A stretch of DNA of 64,000 nt from Hypericum androsaemum. Taxonomy: Eukaryota; Streptophyta; Magnoliopsida; Malpighiales; Hypericaceae. Of the stretch, positions 48,680-59,158 are shown piece after piece (within the stretch, counting starts at the first letter, position 1; each line of letters begins with the position of its first letter). The position numbers and the translations under genes are program-made. A model generated the notes under the pieces. It saw only the letters and a list, made by a program, of their open reading frames with translations. It made no database searches and was not told where the DNA came from. The stretch covers positions 13,930,619 to 13,994,618 of the forward strand of contig OZ023182.1 of the NCBI GenBank assembly GCA_963995505.1. The letters run 5' to 3'.

Positions 48680-49007
48680 TTAGGAACTTTCTATTACTGC
48701 TCAAGAGCGGCTAATTCCGTATAATTTTTATTTCTGCTTGGAGATTTTTTTAAATATAAATTTTAACACACTATATTACATATGTCAAGGATTGAGTTAG
48801 TCAACTTATATAACGCCATGTATCAATGCTCCTTGGCGATTTCTAAATAGAGATATATAGAATATTATGCGAAAATTGAGGTCTTTATCCCAAATACAAC
48901 ACAATTTAACAAATAATTTCAAGCTCTCCGGTCAAAAAAAAACTGACCCAACGACACTAGGCATAAATATCAATTGATAGCTTGATTTGTGTTTCTAACC
49001 TATATAT

Positions 49008-49292
49008 TCCTCGGCTTTTTCGGGTATGGGCAAGTTTCTTGTTCCTAGTGATTCTGAACATTGGTTTTAGAAGTCAGGGGATGGATTGCAGGCTGAACTG
49101 AAGAAGTATGTGTTCTGGGGTTGTGATTTTTCTATGCAGAACTGTGTGTTCAGTTCAGTTCACTGGTGTGAGCTATAGTTCTCCCACCCTTGGTTCTGCT
49201 GCTATGGGCCAGTTAACCCCCTGCCTTTACTACCTTCATGCTTGCTGTCATCTCCAGGTCGGTCGGTCTCTTACGATTGCTTCGGTCTTCTG
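49008..49292 (+). pseudogene. WAT1-related gene fragment (exon 2 end to exon 3)
   Basis: The stretch is homologous to 61087-61322 of the resident WAT1-related gene, covering the end of exon 2, intron 2, exon 3 and the start of intron 3. It still shows GVSYSSPTLGSA. The frame is broken by several small local duplications (for example ttcagttcag where the gene has gttcac, and gctgct where it has gct). The 3' continuation is lost, and the gag-only LTR element begins 52 bp later. Confidence 0.85.
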
Positions 49293-49343
49293 TTCTCGAC
49301 AATTGAATAAAAACAACGGCATACCTAATGCCCACAGTCTTAT

Positions 49344-49800
49344 GTCACAGACAAATTCTCCCACTCGAGGTATCCGCGCGGCACTTCGACTCTCGCTAAT
49401 CAAAATCAGCTTACTCTCACCTTCTTTCAACTCTACGCTGCTAAGAGGAGAGAAAATACACAAGAACGCTAGACAAGATGTGAGAATTCTTATGTATTAC
49501 TCAAAGAATGAGATTTTGAGAGATGATTACAAATGAGGGTGGCAAACTCTTTATATACACATCCATGAAGGGATCTATCTAAATGCCAACTACTATCTAC
49601 CTATTAATTACAATCCCTATCTACCAACTACCAACTACTATCTTCCTTGGAGTATTCTAGAATGCCCCGCAACATTCCGTAGAGCAATTTAGAATACTCT
49701 CCTATTCTCTCGTGGAGATTTCGGAAGGCTCTGTGGTTCCCTGCAACGCTCCTCGGCCATCCGCCCCATCTTTTAGCCTCGGAGAAGTCATCCCGTGACA
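49344..49800 (-). repeat. Left LTR of the gag-only element
   Basis: Ends TGTCACAGAC and CCCGTGACA. It is about 457 bp and closely similar to the right LTR, including the shared tcttccttggagtattctag block. Confidence 0.9.
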
Positions 49801-50122
49801 TTCTCCCCCACCCATTCTCGGGACGCCCTCGTCGCGGCCTCTCTCTTCGAAAATTTGGCTTCGCCTTTCTGCTAGCATTGCCATCCGATTGGCTCTTCTC
49901 ATGCACCAAGTGCTCCTTCTTCCTTGGTGCATGTAAGGACTCCTCGCGGCTCGGATTCGCCCTCTTCTTGGACCGCTTCCTCGTCCGCTTCTTCGTCCGC
50001 TTTTTGGCTCAGGCTGAGCTTGCCTTTGCCATCTCGTTCTCCTTCCCATTGCGCTTGTGGTGGTCGGGGAGGGTGCGCACTAATTCCTTCGTCAATGCCC
50101 CCTTCGCTCCATCGAATACCCC

Positions 50123-51658
50123 TCAGTTTTCCTCATCCCACTTCCAAGCTCGCCCCTCATTGCCTACTTTTCGCATAGGTGGGGACTTCTTCGATGGCTT
50201 CACAGCTAACTCGCCTTTGACTTCATCGTGATCACCCACCTCTCTATCCTGGCTCATAACCTTGAGGGAACTCAATACCCGAAGGGAACCGATCTTTGCA
50301 TCATCCTCGTCGCATTCCTCGCATTCCTCCTTCCCATGGATTAAGGCTGAAAGCTTCAACTTCTTTGTGCACTCTCTCGCTCGATGAGGTCCTTCGCAAA
50401 TGAGACATCCTCGTGGCTTCTCACACTCCTTCCCATCCTTCTCGTCCTTCCTAGCATAGCATGGGTTAGAGCAAAAACCTCCTCCCTTGCTTGGTGAGCG
50501 CGAACGACATTCCTCACTATCCTCACTATCGCTGCTACTCTCCTCGTGCCGCCTATCTCTTGGCGACTCGGGCCTCCAAAGCTCGATCAATGATTCAGCC
50601 ATTGCAATGGCCGTTGAGAGATCTCGTACTCCACGTTGCTGCAATTCCATCTTTGCCCATGGTTCTAACCCATCCACGAAAGCAAAGAATGACTCCTTCT
50701 TCGTCATGTCTGGAATTCCCAACAACAATTCTGAGAACTCCTTCACATACTCGTGCACATTTCCCTTGTGCTCGAGTCTTCAGAGACGTGCACGTGCCTC
50801 GTGCTCCACATTCCTCGGATAAAATTGGCACTTGATCTCCCTCCAGAAATCAGCCCAAGTGTTCATCACGCATCGACCTCGCTCCATCTCACCATGCTTC
50901 CTCCTCCACCATAACATCGCGGTGTCGGTGAGGTAGAGGGACGCGTTCTGAATCTTCATCGCATCATCCTTGATGCCTATTACCTCAAAGTACCATTCGA
51001 GGCCCTATAGAAAATTGTCAAGCTCCTTTGCATTACTTGTACCGTTGAACTCTTTTGGCCTCGGAACATCCCCATGTCCCATCGAGGGGGTTGTTACTCC
51101 GTTCGCAACTGCCTTCACACACAAAGAAACTTGCGTTTGTATGGCATCAAACTTATCAAGAAAAGTCATCCTAACCTCCTCAATTTGGGCTTGCAAGTCG
51201 CTAACCACGGCATTGAGCGCATATTGCATCTTGCCCTCGAGCTCGTTGAGTGCCCCTAGCATCTTCTCCTCGAGCCAAGCATCTCCATGCTCTAGCTCCT
51301 CGATGCATTGCGACAAGTCCTCCAACCTATCGCCACTCTCGGACATCTCGAGTTGCAACCTTGCTAGTCCCCTCTCTAGGCCAACCAAGCCATCTTGAGG
51401 CACCGACTTATCCTTGTGAGAAGCCTTCCTTTCCCCGGTAGGCCTCTCTAGCTCTCTACTGACATGCTCAACTCCAGGATCGTCCATGCTTGAAGCCATC
51501 TCAACCTGCAGCGTAACGAACTTGGCTTTGATGCCAATTATCACGGACAAACTCTCCCACTCGAGGTATCCGCGCTGCACTTCGACCCTCCTAGCCAAAG
51601 TCAGCCTACCCTCACCTTCTCTCAACTCTATGCCACTAAGAGGAGAGAAAATACACAA
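50123..51658 (-). pseudogene. Gypsy gag with two nonsense codons
   Basis: One frame covers a gag protein with a coiled-coil N-terminus (LEDLSQCIEELEHGDAWLEE), a capsid core of the Retrotrans_gag type (YLTDTAMLWWRRK, and FVDGLEPWAKMEL further on), an Arg/Ser/Glu-rich linker and a zinc knuckle CLICEGPHRAREC. TAG at 51007-51005 and TGA at 50782-50780 interrupt it; both could arise by single C-to-T or G-to-A type changes. The knuckle spacing C-x2-C-x3-H-x4-C is common in plant chromovirus gag. The first codons overlap the right LTR, so the true start is probably the internal Met at about 51500. Confidence 0.8.
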
Positions 51659-51994
51659 GAACGCTAGACAAGATATGAGAATTCTTATGTATTACTCAAA
51701 GAATGAGATTTTGAGGGATGATTACAAATGAGGATGGCAAGCCCTTTATATACACATCCATGAAGAGATCTAACTAAATGCCAACTACTATCTACCTATT
51801 AATTATAACCCATATCTACCAACTACCAACTACTATCTTCCTTGGAGTATTCTAGAATGCCCTGCAATATTCTGTAGAGCAATCTAGAACATCTCCTCTT
51901 CTCTCGTAGGGATTCTGGAAGGCTCCGTGGTTCTCCGCAACGCTCCTCGGCCATCCGCCCCATCTTTTAGCCTCGGAGAAGTCATTCCGTGACA
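51539..51994 (-). repeat. Right LTR of the gag-only element
   Basis: Starts TATCACGGAC where the partner has TGTCACAGAC, so the terminal TG has mutated. It ends CCGTGACA and is followed by CTTA. Confidence 0.88.
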
Positions 51995-52074
51995 CTTACC
52001 TTGCTTGCATATATCACGTTGTATTCACTTGAACACATCAGAGAGATTGGAGGATTTAAAAGAAATAATACCGC

Positions 52075-52207
52075 AGATCATAGTACTCAAAGATGGTGAT
52101 CTCTTTTTCGATTTCTCAAAGTAACCTGAAAGTGATACTCTAGTAAACATGTTGAAACGAATATGGGAAGCAGACCAAATTCTTCCTACTGGCTGTCCCT
52201 AGCTTCT
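52075..52207 (+). pseudogene. WAT1-related gene 3'-flank fragment
   Basis: This matches 62553-62714 downstream of the resident WAT1-related stop codon (shared tagtactcaaagatgg, gatactctagtaa and ggctgtccctagcttct). A 31-bp piece present in the resident copy is missing. Together with 49008-49292 it shows a partial WAT1 copy with its central exons lost. Confidence 0.85.
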
Positions 52208-52502
52208 CTTTCTCAAACCCAGTCTAAACTCTCACTACCCACTCTGCTCCCTAATCCCAACTTATTCTATTCCCTTTTTCCTCCACAAATTTTGTGTACG
52301 ATCCCCACCACACCGGCGAGCATCACTCCGCCCCGGGAGACGCCAGTGAATCGTGGCTCTCCTCCGCCAGAGACGGCCACCTAACCCCGACCAACAACAG
52401 AGTAGTTGATTAAGGAGTTTGTATTCTCGGCGGTGGATTCCCCCCCCCCTCCCTTGTCTGTCATTGCGGCCGCCAAGGTGGCCTCTGTCTCCTTGCCTTC
52501 AG
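52208..52502 (+). other. GC-rich fragment of an unidentified gene
   Basis: The stretch has pyrimidine-rich, leader-like DNA, then proline- and alanine-rich coding-like sequence (ITPPRETPVNRG in one frame, SVIAAAKVASVSLPSG in another) and a run of nine C. It is not homologous to anything else I can identify in the window. It lies exactly between the WAT1 and HIG1 fragments. Confidence 0.4.
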
Positions 52503-52545
52503 GTGGGGTCCACCGCTCCCATCTTCTCCATTTACCAACTTCTCC
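52503..52545 (+). pseudogene. Fragment of the HIG1 gene exon 1 and leader
   Basis: It is nearly identical to 43609-43651 (ggtggggtccaccgctccca onwards), covering the start codon region of the HIG1 gene. It stops where the truncated LTR begins. The continuation of the same source sequence, gagagtgacac..., resumes at 58321 after the LTR element. Confidence 0.8.
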
Positions 52546-53574
52546 TTGTTCCTAACATGACGGGATCCTCTCGGCTCAATACAAGCCCTCTTCCTTAAAT
52601 GAGCAAATCCCATCCTAGGATATGAAGCTTTCAAAACGTGACGACCAAACGATCGTGGCCTAAAGAGGAACTTACCAAGTCCTGCCAAATATTGAGAATC
52701 TTGGCTCAAGTTAGGAAACTATAGATCGTTTTGACCTTCTCGATCTCCCACACAAAATCTAGACTCAAGTCCGTCATCGCCCAAGACGGATATCTCGTCA
52801 GGCCCAAAGTGAATCTCAAAATGGGCTCAAGCTAACGGCCTCCTCAACCAAAGTGGACCTATTCCCGAAATTGCCTTCCCGCCTACGAAGGTCAAATGAG
52901 CTTCCCGCTCGGGTCCAAGTTGGCTTCTCGCCTTTGGCTTCTCGCCTTTGGCTCCTTGCTCGTCTTCTCGCCTTAGGCTTCCGACCTTAAGTTTCTCGCC
53001 CGGCTTCCCGCCTTAGGCGTCTCGCCCGACCTCTCGCCGTAGGCCTCTCACTCGGCCTCTCGCCACTCGGCCTCTCGCTCGGCCTTTTGCCACTCAGCCT
53101 CTCGCTCGGCCTTTCGCCACTCGACCTCTTGCCGTAGGCCTCTCACTCGGCTTCTCGCTCGTGCCTCCTACCGGCCTCTCACCTATTTTGAGTCGGACGA
53201 GTTTCTCGATAGGACTCGGCCATGTGTGCGAGAAGAGTCCTCGCTTGGTCTCGTCTACGCGGGCGAGAGTGGCCTCTCGCCCGGGCTCTCCGTGAGCGCT
53301 CAGCCTCGTTTACGCGGGCGAGAGGGGCCTCTCGCCCGGGCTCCCCCTGAGCGCTCGGCCTCGTCTACGCGGGCAAGAGGGGCCTCTCGCCCGGGCTGCC
53401 CGTGAGCGCTCGGCCTAGTCTACGCGGGCGAGAGGGGCCTCTCGCCCGGGCTCCCCGTGAGCGCTCGGTCTCGTCCTCTCGCCAGTGCTTCTCGTTTCGA
53501 CGAGCTCGGGCCGATTCTCGCACATCCGGAGATAGACCGTCATCACTCCGAGATATTAATTTCGTGCTCTAACA
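52546..53574 (-). repeat. Left LTR, truncated
   Basis: Homologous to 57301-58320. The missing part in the right LTR includes its TATA box, so this is the R/U5 side. It contains four 55-bp tandem units (about 53250-53470) and an array of short tctcgcc-type repeats. Confidence 0.85.
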
Positions 53575-53825
53575 ATGCCCCCCGCACGTCAATTCTTCGG
53601 CACGGCCAGGCGAGAAGCGTTGACGTGGACCTTTCTAAACGTCCTTGTTTTAACGAACTTGTGGTGCCAAAGGGTTGCTCACCTCCGCCTTGATGGTAGT
53701 AAGTTGCTTGGAGAAAGGTGATGGTCATTACTCTTATCTAGGAGGTCTAGGTCGTCGTCCTCACAGACGTACCCAATCGACTTGTATGGTGACAAAGTGT
53801 AGACCTCAAATTACCTTGTCACCTT

Positions 53826-54761
53826 TCATATCGCCTTACTCCTTGCAAGTAAGACGGACGGCTTGCCCCTGGGTATGGCACTGACCGGCCATCGGGCTGT
53901 AAGGACCTCCCATTTGACCGAACTCATATACCAGGAAAACTGATCATCCATGTTGCTCAATACCACCCTTGTCGACACTATGAACCCGTCATAGAAGACC
54001 ACCTCAATGTAGCTTGCGGCCGACATGAATGGACAGGCATCGGCCAACACGATCTCCATCTTTCCATCTAATTTCCATTGAATTAGACATTGGTGGTTGG
54101 AAGATGGGACTACCTGACCAGAGCAGATCGAGTATTGTCCTTTCTCGCCAAAGTTGATCATGACCGTGCTGATCGAGGTTAGTATCTCCCTCTCCTCACT
54201 CGACCTTTTGGGAAGTGAGTGAGGAGGGACGTTTACCACCCCGTTGTCTACGAGAACTCTTTTGACCGACTCCCTGCTGATGTGAGCCATGATGTAAAGG
54301 AGCTTTAAACGCTCGCATCTTCCTCGGGTGGCCTTTGCGATCGTGATGCTGCCATTGAAGTCCCCCACCATAAGTATAGTTGAGTGCGTCTCTCCTACTC
54401 GAGGATAAATAAGGTCTCCTTCAGTCACGTCACCCTTGAAGTAGCTTGGTTGGCCAGGTTTCAATCCGAGGATAGCTGGCGTCACGTTGATTTCCAGCTT
54501 GCTTGGGAAGTCCCCAAACTCGATGTACCTCATCTCAAGGTCAACTGAGACTTCCTTCTCTTTTTGGTTGGGTACGGCCTCTCGATGTGCGTCCTTCTTG
54601 GGATGGACCTTGGGTACCCACTTACAGATCAACTTACCGCGTAGGTCAGTGGGTGCCTTTGGTCGAACTTTTTTGACGTGTTTGGGGTACATTCTCACTG
54701 TTGCCTTAGAGGCTTCCAACTCTTTTGCCCAACTCTGAGTCGAGGTCGAATGACACTTCAC
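53826..54761 (-). pseudogene. Retropepsin-like region of a Gypsy polyprotein
   Basis: A 311-codon frame whose middle, YIMAHISRESVKRVLVDNG, matches the plant Gypsy protease signature with DNG as the active-site triad. The segment VVPSSNHQCLIQWKLDGKME matches the conserved linker after the protease. The flap and the LLGRPW segment between them are deleted or diverged, so catalytic activity is unlikely. The frame overlaps the coiled-coil frame upstream with a shift, and its first codon is GTG, so it is the continuation of a frameshifted polyprotein rather than a separate gene. Confidence 0.65.
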
Positions 54762-55018
54762 CCACGGACGATTAGAATCAACTTTTGTTTCTCCAGCTCA
54801 ACCCTTTGCTCCGCGATTTGCCTTTTGAGGTCCTTGATGGCTTGCCTTCTTTTCTGGATCTTCCTTTCAAGATGACGTCTCTGGGTCTTGGTCAGGACAT
54901 CTCGTGTTGGTGGATCAGGGATGACCCTCTTATCTCTAAGCCGGTTGAAGGCGTACCGGCATGGGTTGGACCCGTCTTGAAGGTCCACCTTGATACAAGG
55001 ATGGCGAAGCCTCCACAT
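54758..55018 (-). pseudogene. Coiled-coil linker of the same polyprotein
   Basis: An 86-codon frame with LTKTQRRHLERKIQKRRQ, like the MTRTQRRR linker between gag and protease in plant Gypsy polyproteins. It ends in a TGA that overlaps the next frame by a few bases. Confidence 0.6.
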
Positions 55019-55084
55019 CTTGTCCGCTTCCCTCGGATAGTAGAACTTTTGATTTCTTGGGATGCCAATATCGAGTGGCCATTC

Positions 55085-55777
55085 CTACCCCCCGAGTCTT
55101 GCCTTTTGGGTCTTAAAGTCAGCCTTTCCTTGATTAGGACTATCGGCTCCCCTCAAACAAAAGGAGTTCCAAGCCGTTGGAACGCTGTTGTTGGGCAATC
55201 TTCCTTGCCCCCCGAGTCTTGCCCCTCGGGTCTTAAGGTCGGCCTTCCCTCGCTTGCGATGATCGGCTCCCTTTGAACGAAATGACTTATGAGCGTTTGG
55301 TATTTCATTATCAGGCGGCCTTCCGTGTCCCCTGAGTCTTGCCTCTCGGGACTTAGGATCAAATTTTTCTTTCTTAGGGTCCGGTCGTCCCTGCCCCCCG
55401 AGTTTTGCCTCTCGGTTCTTAAGGTCGGCCTTCCCTCGCTTAGGACCATCAGTTCCCCTTGGACGAAATGACTTCCAAGCTTTTGGGATGCCGTTATCGG
55501 GTGGCCTTTCTTGCCCCCCGAGTCTTGTCCACCAAGTCTTGGGGTCGGTCTTCCTTTGGGTCATCAGCTCTCCTCGAACGAAAGAACTTTCGAGCTTTTG
55601 GGAAACCATTATCGGGCGGTCGTCCTTGCCCCCCGAGTCTTGCCCTTCGGGTATTAGGATTGGCCTTCTCTTGCTTGGGGCTTCTCTTTTGACTTCGGTC
55701 GAAGCCAACCGTGGCGACATAAGCAATAAGGTGAGGACCCATCGATGACTGGTCCTCCAAGAATTGATGCGGGACAA
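55085..55777 (-). pseudogene. Gly/Arg-rich tandem-repeat region
   Basis: A frame of 230 codons made of about five to six diverged repeats of roughly 38-42 residues, with the core LGGQGRPPDNGIPKAWKSF and KADLKTREARLGG. At DNA level the units show as repeated ttgccccccgagtcttgcc. Sequence of this kind is unstructured and basic, so RNA binding is possible; that is inference. Confidence 0.55.
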
Positions 55778-55823
55778 AATTCTCGGATTGGGAAGATAAG
55801 GGTCGCCCTTCTATCCTTTGTGG

Positions 55824-56915
55824 TCAGGTAGATCCCAATGTCAGCTGACAGTTGACATCATTCTCATCGAGCTCTTCTTCCCGATTAATATCATCCTCAT
55901 CGAGCTCTTCTTGTCGATTGACTTCGTCCTCATCGAGCTCTCCTTGTCGATTGACATCGTCCTCATCGAGATCTTCTTGTCGGTTGACGTCATCCTCATC
56001 GAGCTCTTCTTGTCGGCTGACGTCGTCCTCATTGATCTCGTCATCCTCATCAAGCTCTTCTTTTCGGTTGACGTCATCGAGCTCATCATCCTCATCGAGC
56101 TCTTCTTGTTGGTTAACGTCGTCCTCATCGAGCTCGTCATCCTCATCGAGCTCTTCTTGTTGGTTGACATCATCGTCATCGAGCTCATCATCCTCATCAA
56201 GCTCTTCTTATCGATTGATGGGATGGCAGTTGTTCTCCTTGTCTAGGTCCATCCGCACTTGATGGAAGACTTGGAGGGTCGGGATAGGATTAGAAATCCT
56301 TGAGTCGAACAAAGGATTCGTACAGACATCCCCCCTTTTGAAAGAGCTTTGGTCGGCCGAGACCCTAGATGGGTATGACCAATCTTGGGTCAGGGCCGGT
56401 TGGTACCAGCTCGATTCCTCTTGGAGATTACGAGCCCTCGTCCTTGTAGTCTCGTAGTGTCCCGAGTATTTCACTCCTTGTGTCCCCATCTCCAAGTAAG
56501 AAGTTGTTTGGTGTGGGGGACTCGTAGGGGTTCCTGGTTGTGGACAATAACCAAACACGCTTGGCGTTGGCGGCGTCATGGTACAAGGCATATGACCGGT
56601 CCATGGTTGTCTAAAGGCCGGTTGGATGGGTATAGCTGGTCCAGTGGATATGTTCATCCCTTGGTGTTGATTGATGACCATACGTGAGGATGCCTCGTAG
56701 TGACTACAAGACTCCTCGTAGAGCTTTCGAGCACAAAAAGCAGCATATGTCTCCATCGGGATGACGGGTGTATAGAACTCCTTCGGGGCAACGTTTGTCT
56801 CAGCCGGCTCTTTTGAGAGAGCCGAGGTAGATAAATCTCGCCTTCATGCATACGACTCCAAAACGGAAGGTATCGACTCCTTGTAAGGAACCGGAGCAAC
56901 AAAGTAATTGGTCAT
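55824..56915 (-). pseudogene. Acidic 11-residue-repeat protein of the LTR element, two stop codons
   Basis: One frame of 364 codons starts shortly after the PBS-side leader (MTNYFVAPVPYKES). It has a central Pro/Ser/Tyr-rich region and ends in about ten copies of an 11-residue acidic repeat, consensus VNRQEELDEDD (33-nt units, 55855-56207), some extended by ELDEDD. TGA at 56846-56844 and TAA at 56210-56208 break it; the TAA stands where repeat units have CAA. The position fits a gag N-terminal region, but no gag domain is recognised. Confidence 0.6.
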
Positions 56916-56983
56916 CTTGGCCGGTAAAAGTTACACCGCCTTCTCAGACGCCCTCCTTAGTCCCACCGAGCGTGCCAAAAATA

Positions 56984-58320
56984 TGTTGCGGGGATAAGTG
57001 AATAAGTAACCCGAGACAGATCCGGAGTGGTCGTCCCAAGGTCGGTCTAACTAAACTAGGCTAGGCTAAGCTATGAACTACGGACTACGGGCTAAGGAAA
57101 AGAAAAACAAGAATGATAAGTAAAAGTAAAGTAGTTGTGTGTTGTGTTGTTGGTTGATTGATGTCCGTTCTCTCGCCCGAGCCCTCCTTATATAGAGTGC
57201 CTTGACCTAACCTCCGTGCCTTCACAATAGGAAATCATAAACCGCCTCCAAGACCTTCGACTCCAAGTTTCAATCCCGAGAGATCCGCTTCAAATTATTT
57301 GTTCCTAACATGATGGGATCCTCTCGGCTCAATGCAAGCCGTCTTCCTTAAATGAGTAAATCCCATCCTCGGATATGAAGCTTTTAAAACGTGACGACCA
57401 AGCTATCGTGGCCTAAAGAGGAACTTACCAAGTCTTGCCAAATATTGAGAATCTCGACTCAAGTTAGGAAAATATAGATCGTTTTGACCTTCTCGATCTC
57501 CCACACAAAATCTAGACTCAAGTCCGTCATCGCCCAAGACGGACATCTCGTCAGGCCCAAAGTGAATCTCAAAATGGGCTCAAGCTAACGGCCTCCTCAA
57601 CCAAAGTGGACCTATTCCCGGAATTGCCTTCCCGCCTACGAAGGTCAAATGAGCTTCCCGCTCAGGTCCAAGTTGGCTTCTCACCTTCGGCTTCTCGCCT
57701 TAGGCTCCTCGCTCGTCTTCTCGCCTTAGGCTTCCGACCTTAAGTTTCTCGCCCGGCTTCCCGCCTTAGGCTTCTCGCCTGACCTCTCGCCGTAGGCCTC
57801 TCACTCGGCCTCTCGCCACTCGGCCTCTCGCTCGGCCTTTTGCCACTCAGCCTCTCGCTTGGCCTTTCGCCACTCGACCTCTTGCCGTAGGCCTCTCACT
57901 CGGCTTCTCGCTCGTGCCTCCTACTGGCCTCTCGCCTATTTTGAGTCGGACGAGTTTCTCGATAGGACTCGGCCATGTGGGCGAGAAGAGTCCTCGCTTG
58001 GTCTCGTCTACGCGGGCGAGAGGGGCCTCTCGCCCGGGCTCCCCGTGAGCGCTCGGCCTCGTTTATGCGGGCGAGAGGGGCCTCTCGCCCGGGCTCCCCG
58101 TGAGCGCTCGACCTCGTCTACGCGGGCGAGAGGGGCCTCTCGCCCGGGCTCCCCGTGAGCGCTCGGCCTCGTCTACGCGGGCCTCGCCTGCCCGGGCTCC
58201 CCGTGAGCGCTCGGTCTCGTCCTCTCGCCCGGGCTTCTCGTTCCGACGAGCTCGAGCCGATTCCCACACATCCGGAGATAGACCGTCATCACTCAGAGAC
58301 ATTAATTTCGTGCTCTAACA
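56984..58320 (-). repeat. Right LTR of the 52-kb element
   Basis: On the minus strand it starts TGTTAGAGCACG and ends CCCGCAACA, about 1337 bp. A TATA box CTATATAAGG lies at about 57198-57189. The U3 side has GC-rich 55-bp tandem units (about 57995-58205). Confidence 0.88.
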
Positions 58321-58362
58321 GAGTGACACAACGATAGGGAAACAAGGATCGACGGTGTGATT
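58321..58362 (+). pseudogene. Continuation of the HIG1-gene upstream fragment
   Basis: gagtgacacaacgatagg and following bases match 43727-43766, the DNA just upstream of the HIG1 gene. It pairs with 52503-52545 on the other side of the LTR element. About 75 bp of source sequence between the two is missing. Confidence 0.75.
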
Positions 58363-59093
58363 AGGGATTGCAATGGATAGGGTATGGTAGGGTATTGGTA
58401 GTACTCTATCGATACTCTTTTTTTTTTGTTGGACCCATACCTTACCATGGACCCTACAAATTTTTTATTGTTAGATTCATACCCTACTCTCCTGAAGACC
58501 TAGGGTCTATAGGCTCTGCATGGTCTGACCTTTTAGCGTTCTGCATTTTGATAATTTTTAATCAAAAATTAATTTTTATATAAAATTTAAATAAATTCAA
58601 GATATCTACTACTACGTTCACATCATCATTTAATAGAAAATTAATAAAATATCAAATTTGTAATTTAATTTTAATTGTACAAGATTTTTCTTTTTAAGTT
58701 TGATGCACATAAACAATTCAACAAAAGAAAAATATAGAATGTCAGCTTCTAGTGATCCATCATTCATGACATCTTCGAAGCTCGTTGTGTAATAATATAA
58801 TAAATATGTTAAAGTTAACTATAAAGTATATTATATATATTATCAATTGGGTCTAACTAGAGTCTAATTAGGGTAGAGTCTAAAGTAGGGTAAAAATGTA
58901 AGGGTAAAAATGTAAGGGTAGGATCGACCCACAAGGTCTAACTATAGATTCATATCATACCCTAGACCCTACTTCTAAACATAGATCCATACCCATACTC
59001 TACCCTTGACTCAGTCAAAGTCAACATACCCTAGACCCGTAAGGTAAGGATAGGGTTCAACTCTCAAGGTATGGGTATCTCTGTCATCCCTAG
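58363..59093 (-). mobile_element. hAT-like MITE, copy 2 (inverted)
   Basis: Reverse complement of the copy at 43912-44632, with ends AGGGATTGCAAT and GTCATCCCTAG. Flanks GTGTGATT (58355-58362) and GTGAGATT (59094-59101) match at 7 of 8 bases. Confidence 0.75.
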
Positions 59094-59149
59094 GTGAGAT
59101 TCTTCTCTCTCTTAGTCGGTTGAATATTTAATGAGATGATAATTGGCTA

Positions 59150-59158
59150 TAAATTTTG
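59150..59158. repeat. Target site duplication, left (ATAAATTTT)
   Basis: Exactly repeated at 60154-60162, directly outside both ends of the MULE. Confidence 0.95.

Larger units (their letters stand above)
49344..51994 (-). mobile_element. Non-autonomous Gypsy element with gag only
   Basis: LTRs at 49344-49800 and 51539-51994 flank 1.7 kb of internal DNA. A 4-bp CTTA precedes the left LTR and follows the right. On the minus strand the PBS-side sequence is TTGGCATCAAAGCC, and a polypurine tract GGGTGGGGGAGAA ends at 49801. Only gag is recognisable. The element sits inside DNA derived from a WAT1-related gene. Confidence 0.85.
52546..58320 (-). mobile_element. Large non-autonomous LTR retrotransposon, left LTR truncated
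   Basis: A full right LTR (56984-58320) and a left LTR lacking about 314 bp of its outer part (52546-53574) flank 3.4 kb of internal DNA. Orientation is minus. The PBS-side leader reads TTTTTGGCACGCTCGGTGGG and the PPT side GTGCGGGGGGCAT. Internal frames encode an acidic-repeat protein, a Gly/Arg-rich repeat region, a coiled coil and a retropepsin-like domain. No reverse transcriptase or integrase is seen. The truncation explains the absence of a target duplication. Confidence 0.85.

Noticed and set aside
52163..52384. 73-codon plus-strand frame starting MGSRPNSS as an intact gene
   Set aside because: Its first codons come from the duplicated WAT1 3' flank, so the frame is a chimera of unrelated fragments.
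55852..56262. Long polyserine frame on the plus strand
   Set aside because: It is the antisense reading of the 33-nt acidic repeat; the sense strand of the element is minus.
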